Notes under the pieces: generated by a model
Database searches by the model: none
The model's input: the letters and a program-made list of their open reading frames with translations, nothing else
Told to the model about the DNA's origin: nothing
Assembly (NCBI GenBank): GCA_001799575.1
Contig: MGTT01000028.1
Location: forward strand, 1 to 64,000
DNA from: Elusimicrobia bacterium GWA2_56_46
GTDB lineage: Bacteria > Elusimicrobiota > Elusimicrobia > Elusimicrobiales > UBA9959
DNA: 64,000 nucleotides
Direction of reading: 5' to 3'
Shown: positions 8,633 through 16,237 of the stretch, one piece after another
Layout: every line of letters begins with the position of its first letter
How positions within the stretch are numbered: position 1 is the first letter of the stretch
Position numbers and translations under genes: made by a program

Positions 8633-9604
8633 CTACAGCGTGGAATCCTCGTATCTCGTTCCAGCGGCCGCTTCAGCCAGGCAGAAGCGCGCGCCCTGGT
8701 TATCGCTTGGATTGAGCCAGAGTATACGTTCAAAGACGCCTTTAGCGCCATTCAGGTCTCCCAGCGTCCAGCGGCAGAGTCCCAGCCCGTGCAGGCAGCG
8801 CAGGAACGGCCGGTTATTGATGCGATTCCAAGCCAAGACCCCCTTGAAATTGGAGCCCAATGACAGCTCTGCGATGGCTACGCCGGCTTCGTAATTCCTC
8901 TGCGCCTTCTCCACGAGCAGTCTACGCGAGCCGTCGCCAAAAGCCCAGTGGCCGAGGTGGGCGTGCGCATCCAGAACACGCAAGTCTTTCTCAAGGCACT
9001 GGTGCAGGACGCGATATGACTTTTCGGCCTCTCCGGCGTCGTGAAGATCGACGGCTTTGCCGATCGGATCCGAATCCGGATCGTCGCAATCGAAGCCGGG
9101 CAGTATTTGCTCCATTTCAAAACTTGGCCGCGGCCCCGCGGAGATGATAGGTTTGAAGTATTCCGGGATCAGTTCGCCGTCTTCTCCCCAATATTCTTCT
9201 TTGGGGTCCCATAGGGCTTCATCTTCAAGCTTTAGCGGAACCAACCCGAGGGCGGGAATATCCAGTCTCATGGCTAGCACCTGGCCGTTCAAATACGTCG
9301 TGCGGCCATAGGTCCACGCCTTGCGGGGCCGCACCGTAAGGATGTGGGCTTCGGCTTCTGTCCTGATCCCCGCGCCTGGCCGTAGGGTCACTGCCTCGCC
9401 CGTATCAACAGTCCGGCACCGTATCCCGGTTTGTTTGACCGCGATTGCGACCAGGTCTACGTTTTCTCTGCCGGCCAGTCTCTCCGCCACAGAGCGGCTA
9501 CCCTTGCCCTCCAAGACTTGCAGACGCCGCTCAACCCTGCGCTTGAGATCGTTCAATTCCTTGGATGACAATTTGTCTATATCCTCCGGCATATGTTTAT
9601 CCAT
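8633..9604 (-). CDS. conserved hypothetical protein with C-terminal TPR-like region
   Basis: This 323-residue protein has an N-terminal coiled-coil-like segment (SSKELNDLKRRVERRLQVLE), a middle beta-rich part (about residues 50-140) and a C-terminal helical-repeat part (about 175-310; GLCRWTLGDLNGAKGVFERI fits a TPR). I do not recognise a family. Its ATG shares one base with the stop of the preceding gene (TAATG at 9604), so translation is coupled to the DUF5677 gene, and the SWIM gene follows 12 bases later. It probably works with the SWIM protein; the function is unknown. Confidence 0.75.
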   Translation of the reverse strand: MDKHMPEDIDKLSSKELNDLKRRVERRLQVLEGKGSRSVAERLAGRENVDLVAIAVKQTGIRCRTVDTGEAVTLRPGAGIRTEAEAHILTVRPRKAWTYGRTTYLNGQVLAMRLDIPALGLVPLKLEDEALWDPKEEYWGEDGELIPEYFKPIISAGPRPSFEMEQILPGFDCDDPDSDPIGKAVDLHDAGEAEKSYRVLHQCLEKDLRVLDAHAHLGHWAFGDGSRRLLVEKAQRNYEAGVAIAELSLGSNFKGVLAWNRINNRPFLRCLHGLGLCRWTLGDLNGAKGVFERILWLNPSDNQGARFCLAEAAAGTRYEDSTL

Positions 9605-10506
9605 TATAGTTCTTTCAATATTTCTGACATTTTATCGCCGTATAACCGCATAGTTTTACTCTGTGGTACCAGATCACTTTTATCAGAGATTTCATCAGTT
9701 ACTATCTTGAGAGCTTTATGTGTCTCAAATAAAGCGACTATTTCTTCCTTTACATCCTCTTTCCCAAGATTTAATAAATCATGGATTTGCACACAAGTGT
9801 CACGAAGAAGGACAGCGGCAGTCAGAATGATTTTGTCAATCCCCTCATCGGAAGGGGATAACTGGCAGGTGATAGAGTTATCACCAGGCTGAGCATAAAA
9901 TAGTAAATCAGAGCCATGAGCGACCGATGAGCATATCCGAAACAATGTTAAGTACGAATCTTCGAAAGAAGTTCCACCAGATTTTAACTGTTTGCATAAA
10001 TCCCTGAAGTTGAGCAGGGGGGGGCCATTTTCGATAAAAGCTCTCCATTTGTCTTCCGGCAAAGTCGTCTTGACTTCTTCCAAATATCTAACAAGATCAT
10101 CTGTTAATGACGTTTCCTTCGATTTCTTAGCCGGGAGGTCTGTCAAGTTACGGTCATCTATGGCGAAATTCCAGGCTACCCATAACTTTGCGAACTTCTG
10201 TTTGTCGTCAGATTTTGAAAGGGCAAGCAAATAAGTGCTGGTGTAAAACATTGTACGTAATAAAACCAAGCTTTCATGCGACAGCCCACTTCCACATAAT
10301 TTTATGATTCCATAGTATAGACGCATCTGCTTTGCAAAAACACCGCAAATGCACGTATTAAAATTTGTGCCATTACCAATTCCGACTATAGTCTTGTCCC
10401 CAAGCAACTGAGATGTTTTTGCCCAAAACTTTTCTGCGAAGTCAAAGTATTGATAATATCTCTTATGCAGAGCAGGACAATTAATATCTTCTGTCGGCAG
10501 TTTCAT
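9604..10506 (-). CDS. DUF5677-like protein
   Basis: A 300-residue all-helical protein. FAKQMRLYYGIIKLCGSGLSHESLVLLRTMFY resembles DUF5677, a helical domain common in defence and accessory regions with no proven activity. ATG 10506 (MKLPTEDINC) is chosen because it overlaps the DUF1016 stop by one base (TAATG); the frame is open upstream, but that would mean a long overlap. The later part VAHGSDLLFY recalls HEPN-like helical domains, though no clear RxxxxH RNase motif is seen. AT-richer codon use than its backbone neighbours is consistent with transfer. Confidence 0.7.
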   Translation of the reverse strand: MKLPTEDINCPALHKRYYQYFDFAEKFWAKTSQLLGDKTIVGIGNGTNFNTCICGVFAKQMRLYYGIIKLCGSGLSHESLVLLRTMFYTSTYLLALSKSDDKQKFAKLWVAWNFAIDDRNLTDLPAKKSKETSLTDDLVRYLEEVKTTLPEDKWRAFIENGPPLLNFRDLCKQLKSGGTSFEDSYLTLFRICSSVAHGSDLLFYAQPGDNSITCQLSPSDEGIDKIILTAAVLLRDTCVQIHDLLNLGKEDVKEEIVALFETHKALKIVTDEISDKSDLVPQSKTMRLYGDKMSEILKEL

Positions 10507-11657
10507 TAAGTTTTTTTCCTCTTTTTTCTGCCCAGTTCGGTCTCTATTTCCTGTATTGTCGGCAGGCTTGATTTGAGAGCCTCCGGCAATGAACGCGTAA
10601 TTTGCGTTTTCCATTGCGCGATGCTTATGGGTTTTACATATCCGCGCAGGGCATACTCCGCCATCATTTTATTTTTCTGTTTCACCAGCAGCAGGCCGAT
10701 TGTCGGCTTGTCATCGCTATGACGCAAAACATCGTCAACCACATTCATATACATATTCAATTGGCTTACGTGCCCCGGCTCAAGTTTGCCCGCCTTAAGT
10801 TCTATAACCACGTAGCAGCGCAGTTTTAGATGGTAAAACAGGAGGTCTATATAGAAATCGCTGTCTCCAAGTTCAAGATGCACTTGGCGTCCGACAAAGG
10901 CAAATCCCTGGCCCAGCTCCAGGAGGAATTTCTGGATGTGATCAATCAGCGATTGCTCCACCTCTTTTTCGCGCCGAGTATCCGCAGTACCGAGAAAATC
11001 AAACAGGTACGGATCCTTAAATATCTGGCGGGCCATATCGGAATCAGTCGGAGGCATAGCAGCCGGGAAATTATTAACGGCTTTCCCAGCACGTTCATGG
11101 GCACAGTTTTCTATTTGGAGGCATAACACCGGCTGTGACCATCCATGTTCTGCGGCTTTACGTGCGTACCAGATGCGAGAGGCCTGATCTTTCAATTTAT
11201 CAAGGAGCGTAATATTGTGATACCAGGTTATTTGTGCAAGTGCCGCTTGCACAAATGGCTTTTCCGGCCAGGCCGCAGCAAAAGCGCGCATATATTTAAG
11301 ATTGCGGGGCGAAAAGCCTTTCATATCAGGGAATTCTTTGGTCAGGTCGGTTGAGAGACGGTCTATTACTTTAGCTCCCCAGCCTTCTCCGCGCTGCTTG
11401 TTCAAGATGTTTTGCCCAATATCCCAATACAAAAGCACCAACGCCGAATTACTGGACATGACGACCCGCAGGCGTTCACTGCATATACGCTCTTTAAGGG
11501 CGGAAAGCAAGGATGCGTAACTGGCTGAAACTGGCGCGGTAGACGGAGCCACTGGAAAAACCACATCGTCTTTCATGTGGCCCATGTGTAAACGGCTATT
11601 TATCAAATCCCCGCTTGTTTTTTTTACAATGGACTTGTTAGTTTTTTTTGATGACAT
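10506..11657 (-). CDS. DUF1016 / YhcG-type PD-(D/E)XK nuclease family protein
   Basis: The 383-residue protein has an N-terminal helical domain (LVLLYWDIGQNILNKQ, GFSPRNLKYMRAFAAAW) and a C-terminal PD-(D/E)XK-like nuclease domain with DSDFYIDLLFYHLKLRCYVV and IELKAG. This is the usual layout of YhcG/DUF1016 proteins. The D...(x)n...E-x-K triad is visible (FYIDLLF, VIELKAG). Such proteins are associated with mobile elements and with restriction-modification regions; the substrate is not established. It is the second gene of the five-gene operon, 27 bases after the HTH gene and coupled by TAATG to DUF5677. Confidence 0.85.
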   Translation of the reverse strand: MSSKKTNKSIVKKTSGDLINSRLHMGHMKDDVVFPVAPSTAPVSASYASLLSALKERICSERLRVVMSSNSALVLLYWDIGQNILNKQRGEGWGAKVIDRLSTDLTKEFPDMKGFSPRNLKYMRAFAAAWPEKPFVQAALAQITWYHNITLLDKLKDQASRIWYARKAAEHGWSQPVLCLQIENCAHERAGKAVNNFPAAMPPTDSDMARQIFKDPYLFDFLGTADTRREKEVEQSLIDHIQKFLLELGQGFAFVGRQVHLELGDSDFYIDLLFYHLKLRCYVVIELKAGKLEPGHVSQLNMYMNVVDDVLRHSDDKPTIGLLLVKQKNKMMAEYALRGYVKPISIAQWKTQITRSLPEALKSSLPTIQEIETELGRKKRKKT

Positions 11658-11684
11658 AAATCGCCCGCTTAAAATGTAACGATC

Positions 11685-11873
11685 CTAAATTCTCTGATAT
11701 CTCTTGCCTTTGGCTTTTGCCACTTCGGTTTTCAGGAAAAACAGGGCTGAATTGCCGCCCAGTTTTCCCCATGGAGTAATCTTGCCAAGTTTAATCCACT
11801 TAAATAGGGTGGGATGGGTGATTCCCAGTGCTTGGCAGGTTTCACGGGTGCTCAAAATATCTTCAGGTTTCAT
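11685..11873 (-). CDS. small helix-turn-helix DNA-binding protein (excisionase/MerR-like)
   Basis: The 62-residue protein is almost entirely one helix-turn-helix of the HTH_17 type: ILSTRETCQALGITHPTLFK then WIKLGKITPWGKLGGN. It resembles excisionases and small antitoxin-like regulators. As first gene of the minus-strand operon it probably regulates it. No clear ribosome site lies ahead of ATG 11873, and I could not place a convincing promoter in the AT-rich bases upstream. Confidence 0.7.
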   Translation of the reverse strand: MKPEDILSTRETCQALGITHPTLFKWIKLGKITPWGKLGGNSALFFLKTEVAKAKGKRYQRI

Positions 11874-12072
11874 GATACATCACATTAAACCAAATATTTA
11901 TAGGCCAATTAAACAATTTCATTGTCAGTTCCGTCAGGGGACGTTGTTGATTTGGTGACTAATTTTTTTTAATTTTAAAAATGACCGACTGTGTTTTCGC
12001 GATCTGAAGAGGCCCTGGTGGGTTTGGACTAGGATGTGCGCCTTCCATAGACAGGCAGCATGCGCAGTTGAT

Positions 12073-12109
12073 ATCGAACCTCGCGCACACCAAGTGCGCA
12101 AGGTTCGAT
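12073..12109. repeat. long interrupted palindrome
   Basis: ATCGAACCT (12073-12081) and GCGCAC (12083-12088) pair with GTGCGC (12094-12099) and AGGTTCGAT (12101-12109). Only one C-A mismatch interrupts the 16-position stem and the loop is ACCAA. It sits 17 bases ahead of an intrinsic terminator on the plus strand. It could be part of a small RNA, a recombination site or a protein-binding site; the sequence does not decide. Confidence 0.6.
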
Positions 12110-12125
12110 CAGCACGGAATAAAAT

Positions 12126-12156
12126 AAAAACCCCCGTGAAGGGGGCTTTTTTATTT
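12126..12156. terminator. bidirectional intrinsic terminator
   Basis: CCCCC-GTGAA-GGGGG (12131-12145) is flanked by A-rich bases on the left and by a TTTTTT run on the right, so it can end transcription from either side. From the minus strand it would stop read-through of the CBASS genes before the HTH-DUF1016 operon. Confidence 0.75.
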
Positions 12157-12285
12157 AACTCCGGGAAATAGAGGCAGTTCGGAACTATTTCCTGACCCAG
12201 ACGCCGGCGCGCCTATGCCATAGCAACCACAGATTTTGAACATCACGGTCCCGCCACGTTTGGAGGAAGGCACAAGGAGATAGCT

Positions 12286-12313
12286 GTAAGAAAAACGTAT
12301 ATGTTTTTCTTAC
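12286..12313. terminator. 11-bp inverted repeat just after the CD-NTase gene
   Basis: GTAAGAAAAAC (12286-12296) and GTTTTTCTTAC (12303-12313) are perfect inverted repeats around GTATAT, 33 bases beyond the stop of the last CBASS gene. The position fits a transcript-end hairpin, but the stem is AT-rich and no T-run follows on the minus strand, so RNA-stabilising or protein-binding roles are equally possible. Confidence 0.45.
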
Positions 12314-12345
12314 AAAAGCAGGGTAAACGAAATAGCAGCGAAGGA

Positions 12346-13242
12346 TTAGACTCGGCCGTCGTTCCACATCTTGATGATAGCAGTAATAAACGTTTGGCAC
12401 TTTTCAGGGGTCCAAGTTACCAATGAATCTCCACGCAAGAGATAATATTGGTAATTGACACAGACAAAGTCCGTCCTGTCAGCCTTTCGAAGCCACTCCA
12501 TAACTGCGACGAAGGTGTCTTGATAGTTGCCTTTGAATTCTGACTTTGGAGCGTTATAGAGAAGGCCTTCAATAAAATAAGACGGCGCTAGGTCGGCGTC
12601 AATTGCTCCCTCATCTACGAGGCGCGTCCTCATGTTTTTCAAGATTCGAGTAAAGGGCTTGAGCATTTGCCCCGTTGCTTGATGGTGCTGTGTTAGGTTT
12701 TTAGAGTGCTCCTTTGGATAATTCTTGATGGATGTTCCATCACTGCCCTTAAAGTATATCCCTTCAGTGTAATCTTGGTCGCGGTGGCTTCTGAAATGTT
12801 TGTACCGACGGTATTGGCAGGCGGGAATAACATCTGCGCTCCGACGATTCCCCTTTGCCTTTATCTTGATGGCCTTCTTGCCTGACACCACATCGTCGCC
12901 AAATGTATCTTTGAGGGCCTTGATAACATCAGCCTTGTAGGTCGCATACAGATACTCAGCGGTCACGAAGCTTTGATTGTATAGTGCCACCTGGTCAGGA
13001 GGAAGTTTCGATATATCCTTGAAGAAAGTCGAGTTGAGCTGAATGACGATGTCTACATCACTTTCTTTGTAGATGTTTGTATCGTTGCCATACGAGCCTT
13101 GAAGGTAGATTTCGTAGTCCTTCCCTGCGTAGCCTGCAGTAGAACTTTCAAGAGCTGCCTTTATGGTCGCATAGGTGCTTGCTGAGGTCGTAACGGCGCC
13201 CTGCTTCGCCCAAGTCTCCAACTGTGATTCTGAGATGGTCAC
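12346..13242 (-). CDS. CBASS CD-NTase (cyclic oligonucleotide synthase)
   Basis: The 298-residue protein carries the nucleotidyltransferase signature QGSYGNDTN (about residues 48-56) followed by SDVDIVIQL (about 60-68), which gives the first two metal-binding aspartates. ADVIPACQYR near 135-145 gives the third. This is the layout of DncV/CdnE-like enzymes, which make a cyclic di- or trinucleotide on phage infection (family knowledge). The clade, and so the product, cannot be read. Its GTG start at 13242 overlaps the capV stop (GTGA), so the two are coupled and capV is its effector. It is the last gene of the BREX operon. No Cap2/Cap3 or HORMA/TRIP13 gene is present, which makes this a minimal type I CBASS. 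Confidence 0.85.
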   Translation of the reverse strand: MTISESQLETWAKQGAVTTSASTYATIKAALESSTAGYAGKDYEIYLQGSYGNDTNIYKESDVDIVIQLNSTFFKDISKLPPDQVALYNQSFVTAEYLYATYKADVIKALKDTFGDDVVSGKKAIKIKAKGNRRSADVIPACQYRRYKHFRSHRDQDYTEGIYFKGSDGTSIKNYPKEHSKNLTQHHQATGQMLKPFTRILKNMRTRLVDEGAIDADLAPSYFIEGLLYNAPKSEFKGNYQDTFVAVMEWLRKADRTDFVCVNYQYYLLRGDSLVTWTPEKCQTFITAIIKMWNDGRV

Positions 13243-14183
13243 TGTGGCACCTCTGGTTTCTCCATAAAGTCTCTGATCCTCTGCTCATGAGTGGCAAATG
13301 ACTCGCGGCCGGCACGATAGAGCATGTCCAGCTTCACCATGTCGTGTTCCATAAGGTCAGTTGCCATCTCAGGTTTGACGAACGTGTCGCTGACACGCAC
13401 CGTGGGGACGTCCTTGTAAAGTACCTGTCGAAGCTGTTCCATTGATTGAGTATTCACATTCAGCGTTTTCTGAAGAAGGCGGACGCTTCTCAAGCGCCTA
13501 ACCAACCAGTCAAATCCCCAGCAGCTGGGCTCTGGATAAGACCCAACACCAATGCTGATTACGCGAAGGTCATCGTGGGCATGCTTTAGTGCGACGGTCG
13601 CATCAGCAATCGCGTAGAGGCATGGGTTGTTCGCGCAATATCCCCCGTCCATCAACTCAATTATGTCGCCCTTGCTAGTCTTTAGCCTTGGACGTTCAAA
13701 GAAAGGATAGGCCGAACACGATGCTTCTATAGCTTCACTAATCTTACAACCGAATCCCGGTACGAATGTCCCTTGTCGTCCATGCGCTTGCTGAATATTG
13801 GTCTTGAATATCATCGGCTTTTCGAAGTCCCATTGGGTGGCAACAATGCCGATGCTGGTATTAAATTCGCTAAAGGTCCTTTCGCCGAATACGGCTTTTG
13901 CCAATGTGTTTAGTGCTCCGCTTCGAGTGTGTGCGCAACGGGCGCGCATTACTGTCGGTACGTGCTCCTTATAAAGCGTATGAATTTCATCGACCCTCTT
14001 CCCAAGTGCGATTAATGCTGCAATTATAGCTCCAGTGCTGGTTCCATAAACCAACTGGAAGTGTTGTGAGAGTTCACTGCCGCAGACGGCTTCAATTTCC
14101 TTCAAGACTCCCAGGGTGTAAAAACCCTTGGCTCCTCCACCATCCAACGATAATATCCGGAACAACGATTTGTTGGAGTTCAT
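13239..14183 (-). CDS. capV: CBASS effector: patatin-like phospholipase CapV
   Basis: The 314-residue protein shows all patatin motifs: the oxyanion loop DGGGAKGFYTLG (about residues 14-25), the nucleophile elbow GTSTG (about 47-51) and the catalytic Asp in LMDGGYCANNP (near 178). In CBASS, CapV is activated by the cyclic nucleotide and degrades the inner membrane, killing the infected cell (family knowledge). The ATG at 14183 follows the brxL TAA directly with no gap, and the stop overlaps the CD-NTase start by four bases. This fixes it between BREX and the cyclase in one transcript. The order effector then cyclase is normal for type I CBASS. Confidence 0.88.
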   Translation of the reverse strand: MNSNKSLFRILSLDGGGAKGFYTLGVLKEIEAVCGSELSQHFQLVYGTSTGAIIAALIALGKRVDEIHTLYKEHVPTVMRARCAHTRSGALNTLAKAVFGERTFSEFNTSIGIVATQWDFEKPMIFKTNIQQAHGRQGTFVPGFGCKISEAIEASCSAYPFFERPRLKTSKGDIIELMDGGYCANNPCLYAIADATVALKHAHDDLRVISIGVGSYPEPSCWGFDWLVRRLRSVRLLQKTLNVNTQSMEQLRQVLYKDVPTVRVSDTFVKPEMATDLMEHDMVKLDMLYRAGRESFATHEQRIRDFMEKPEVPQ

Positions 14184-16232
14184 TTATTCCACCAGTGCTT
14201 TCAGCAGGGCGTCTGCCAGGTCTGAATAGAACTCGATGCTGATCTTGGTCGCCATGTCGTCGGACAGATTGAAGAGTTGCTTGCGAGCCGAGATGGGCAT
14301 GAGCAAGGTGGTAGCTCCCTTCTCGACCGCAAGCTCGGCGATGGCCACCGGGTTGGGCACCATCTCTACCGATCCGCCCAGGTTGAGGGCCCCGACAATA
14401 ATGAGGCCTCCCTTGTTGCTCCGCTCCAGAAGCCCTCCACAGAGGGATAGGAGGACGGCTAGTCCAAGGCCCGCGCCGGAATGGTCAGTGTCTATGGCTC
14501 GCAACTGGACGGAGAACTCATGGGCGCGGGGATCGCGGTCTCCGACCAGGCTTTTTGCCCGGGTATAAAGGTTTTGTTCGCCATAGCGTACGCTCTCGCG
14601 GAAAGACGGCGGGACAGGGGCATTGAGAATCTTCACGCCGCTGCCGGGACCGACCGTTGATTCGATACGATAGAGGCCGGGAGCAGCGTCCTGGCCGCCA
14701 GGGCTGATGGCCCAGACCTGACCCGGGGGCAGTGGGTCGCTGTCAATACGGTCCTCGCTATGGAGCTCGGGCGTCATTACGAACTGCTCGACGCCTTCTA
14801 CACCCATGAAATAGCTGAAGTGGGTGTTACGGAACTCAGTCTTGAGGATGCGCTTCTGCTGCTCCTTTACCCTCCGCCGGCACTCCAGGGCCTGGCGGAC
14901 GATTTTCTCCAATTCTTCGTTCGGGATAGGCATGTTGGGGTCGGGGAATAATAACTTGATGAGGCCGTTCACGGTTTTGGTCGCTGCCTCGATGTCGCGC
15001 CCGCTCAGCGCCCCGCCCCAGTTAACACGGCCCTGGAGAGTGGATACCCGGCTCGTTTCTCGCAGTCTGGACCAGCACTCCGACAGAAAGTCGCTCACCA
15101 GCCCGAAGTGATTAGTCAGATTCTCATGCGGATTTACCTTCGGGAAGTCCCAGCCGGGCACATAGGCATGCAGGCGGTCCATGAATGCCGTGTCAGTGCG
15201 TATCTCCTGGGGAAGGGGGCCAAGAAGGTGGCCGACCCGCTGTTGTTGCTCCACATCAACGTCCAGGTTGCCCACCAGTACGATGCTGCCGGCCGCCCGG
15301 ATGCTCTCCTTGCCCCGGGAGAACTCGCCGGAGGCCATGTAGCCCTTCATGATGTTGACTCCGTCCTTCTGGTCGAAGGAGATGCCGGCGATCTCATCGA
15401 AGCAGACGACATCGTAGTGGCAGACGAGGCCCCGCTGACCGCTGGCGTTGTTCACGAACATTTTGGCCACGGTGGCCTTGCCGCCTGAAATCAGATGGGA
15501 GTTCGGGGATATCTGCTGGAAGAGATGGCTCTTGCCAGTGCCTCGCGGGCCTAGTTCAACCAGGTTGTAGTTCCGCTCTACAAAGGGGACCATGCGCAGA
15601 AGGGTCACCCACTTCGCCCTATCGGACAGTGTAGAGGGTTCCAGTCCCACGGATCGGATAAGAAGGTCGCGCCATTCCTCGACCGTGAACTGGGACCTGC
15701 CCTTGGCCAGGATGCTAAGCACATCCGACTGGGAGAGTTGAATGGCCCGCAGGCTCAGGATGGCGAACGGGCGGCCGTTCTGCTCCTGTGCGATGGCGGC
15801 GTCATAGGACAGAGTGACCTCGGCGTAGAACCCATCGGTCAGCATCCTCTCGTGCTCATGCACCAGCCGGTCTTCGATGCGCGCGTCCTTGATCTGGAGG
15901 CTCGGCAGTTCCGCAAGAAAGCAGTCGTTCTTCTGATCCAACCGGGCCTTCACGATGTCGATGATCTTGACTGAACCTTTCTCTCTCGCCCGGGCTTTGA
16001 ACAGTTCTTCCTGGCCGGTGCGCACCGTCTTGTCAACGAGCTGGCGCTCCACGACCTTGAGACCTTCGGATATCTCGCTCTCGTTGACCGTGGCGCAGTA
16101 GCGGCCGAGCAGGAATTCGACTACGTAAGTCGGGATGGGATACTGCCGGCTGTAACGCCGGACCAGGTCCTTGCGGACCATGAATCCCTCGAAAGCTGAA
16201 GCTGCCAATTTATCCAGTTTATCAAGTTCCAT
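14184..16232 (-). CDS. brxL: BREX protein BrxL (AAA+ with Lon-like C-terminal domain)
   Basis: The product of about 682 residues has an N-terminal BrxL domain, an AAA+ core with Walker A GPRGTGKSHLF (about residue 225-235) and Walker B VVCFDEIAG (about 275), and a C-terminal domain like the Lon protease (about 580-680; DTDHSGAGLGLAVLLSL). The Lon-type serine is present, but the position of the catalytic lysine (GGLKEK in Lon) reads VPNPVA, so classical Lon proteolysis is unlikely. BrxL is an essential part of type 1 BREX. ATG 16232 is preferred because AAGGAT lies upstream; a TTG at 16241 overlaps the pglZ stop. capV follows without a gap. Confidence 0.9.
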   Translation of the reverse strand: MELDKLDKLAASAFEGFMVRKDLVRRYSRQYPIPTYVVEFLLGRYCATVNESEISEGLKVVERQLVDKTVRTGQEELFKARAREKGSVKIIDIVKARLDQKNDCFLAELPSLQIKDARIEDRLVHEHERMLTDGFYAEVTLSYDAAIAQEQNGRPFAILSLRAIQLSQSDVLSILAKGRSQFTVEEWRDLLIRSVGLEPSTLSDRAKWVTLLRMVPFVERNYNLVELGPRGTGKSHLFQQISPNSHLISGGKATVAKMFVNNASGQRGLVCHYDVVCFDEIAGISFDQKDGVNIMKGYMASGEFSRGKESIRAAGSIVLVGNLDVDVEQQQRVGHLLGPLPQEIRTDTAFMDRLHAYVPGWDFPKVNPHENLTNHFGLVSDFLSECWSRLRETSRVSTLQGRVNWGGALSGRDIEAATKTVNGLIKLLFPDPNMPIPNEELEKIVRQALECRRRVKEQQKRILKTEFRNTHFSYFMGVEGVEQFVMTPELHSEDRIDSDPLPPGQVWAISPGGQDAAPGLYRIESTVGPGSGVKILNAPVPPSFRESVRYGEQNLYTRAKSLVGDRDPRAHEFSVQLRAIDTDHSGAGLGLAVLLSLCGGLLERSNKGGLIIVGALNLGGSVEMVPNPVAIAELAVEKGATTLLMPISARKQLFNLSDDMATKISIEFYSDLADALLKALVE

Positions 16233-16237
16233 AATAA

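Larger units (their letters stand above)
11874..12345. other. gene-free 470-base region between two minus-strand operons
   Basis: No convincing reading frame is present. The region holds an AT-rich stretch that should contain the promoter of the HTH-DUF1016 operon, one GGGGACGTTG-type REP fragment (about 11937-11950), a 15-bp interrupted palindrome (12073-12109), a hairpin with T-runs on both sides (12126-12156) and a perfect 11-bp inverted repeat (12286-12313). It separates the end of the BREX-CBASS operon from the next operon, and may also hide a small structured RNA. Confidence 0.6.

Noticed and set aside
12073-12109. tRNA-like T-arm (GGTTCGATC) as part of a tRNA
   Set aside because: No acceptor or anticodon stem can be built around it; the palindrome explains the bases better.
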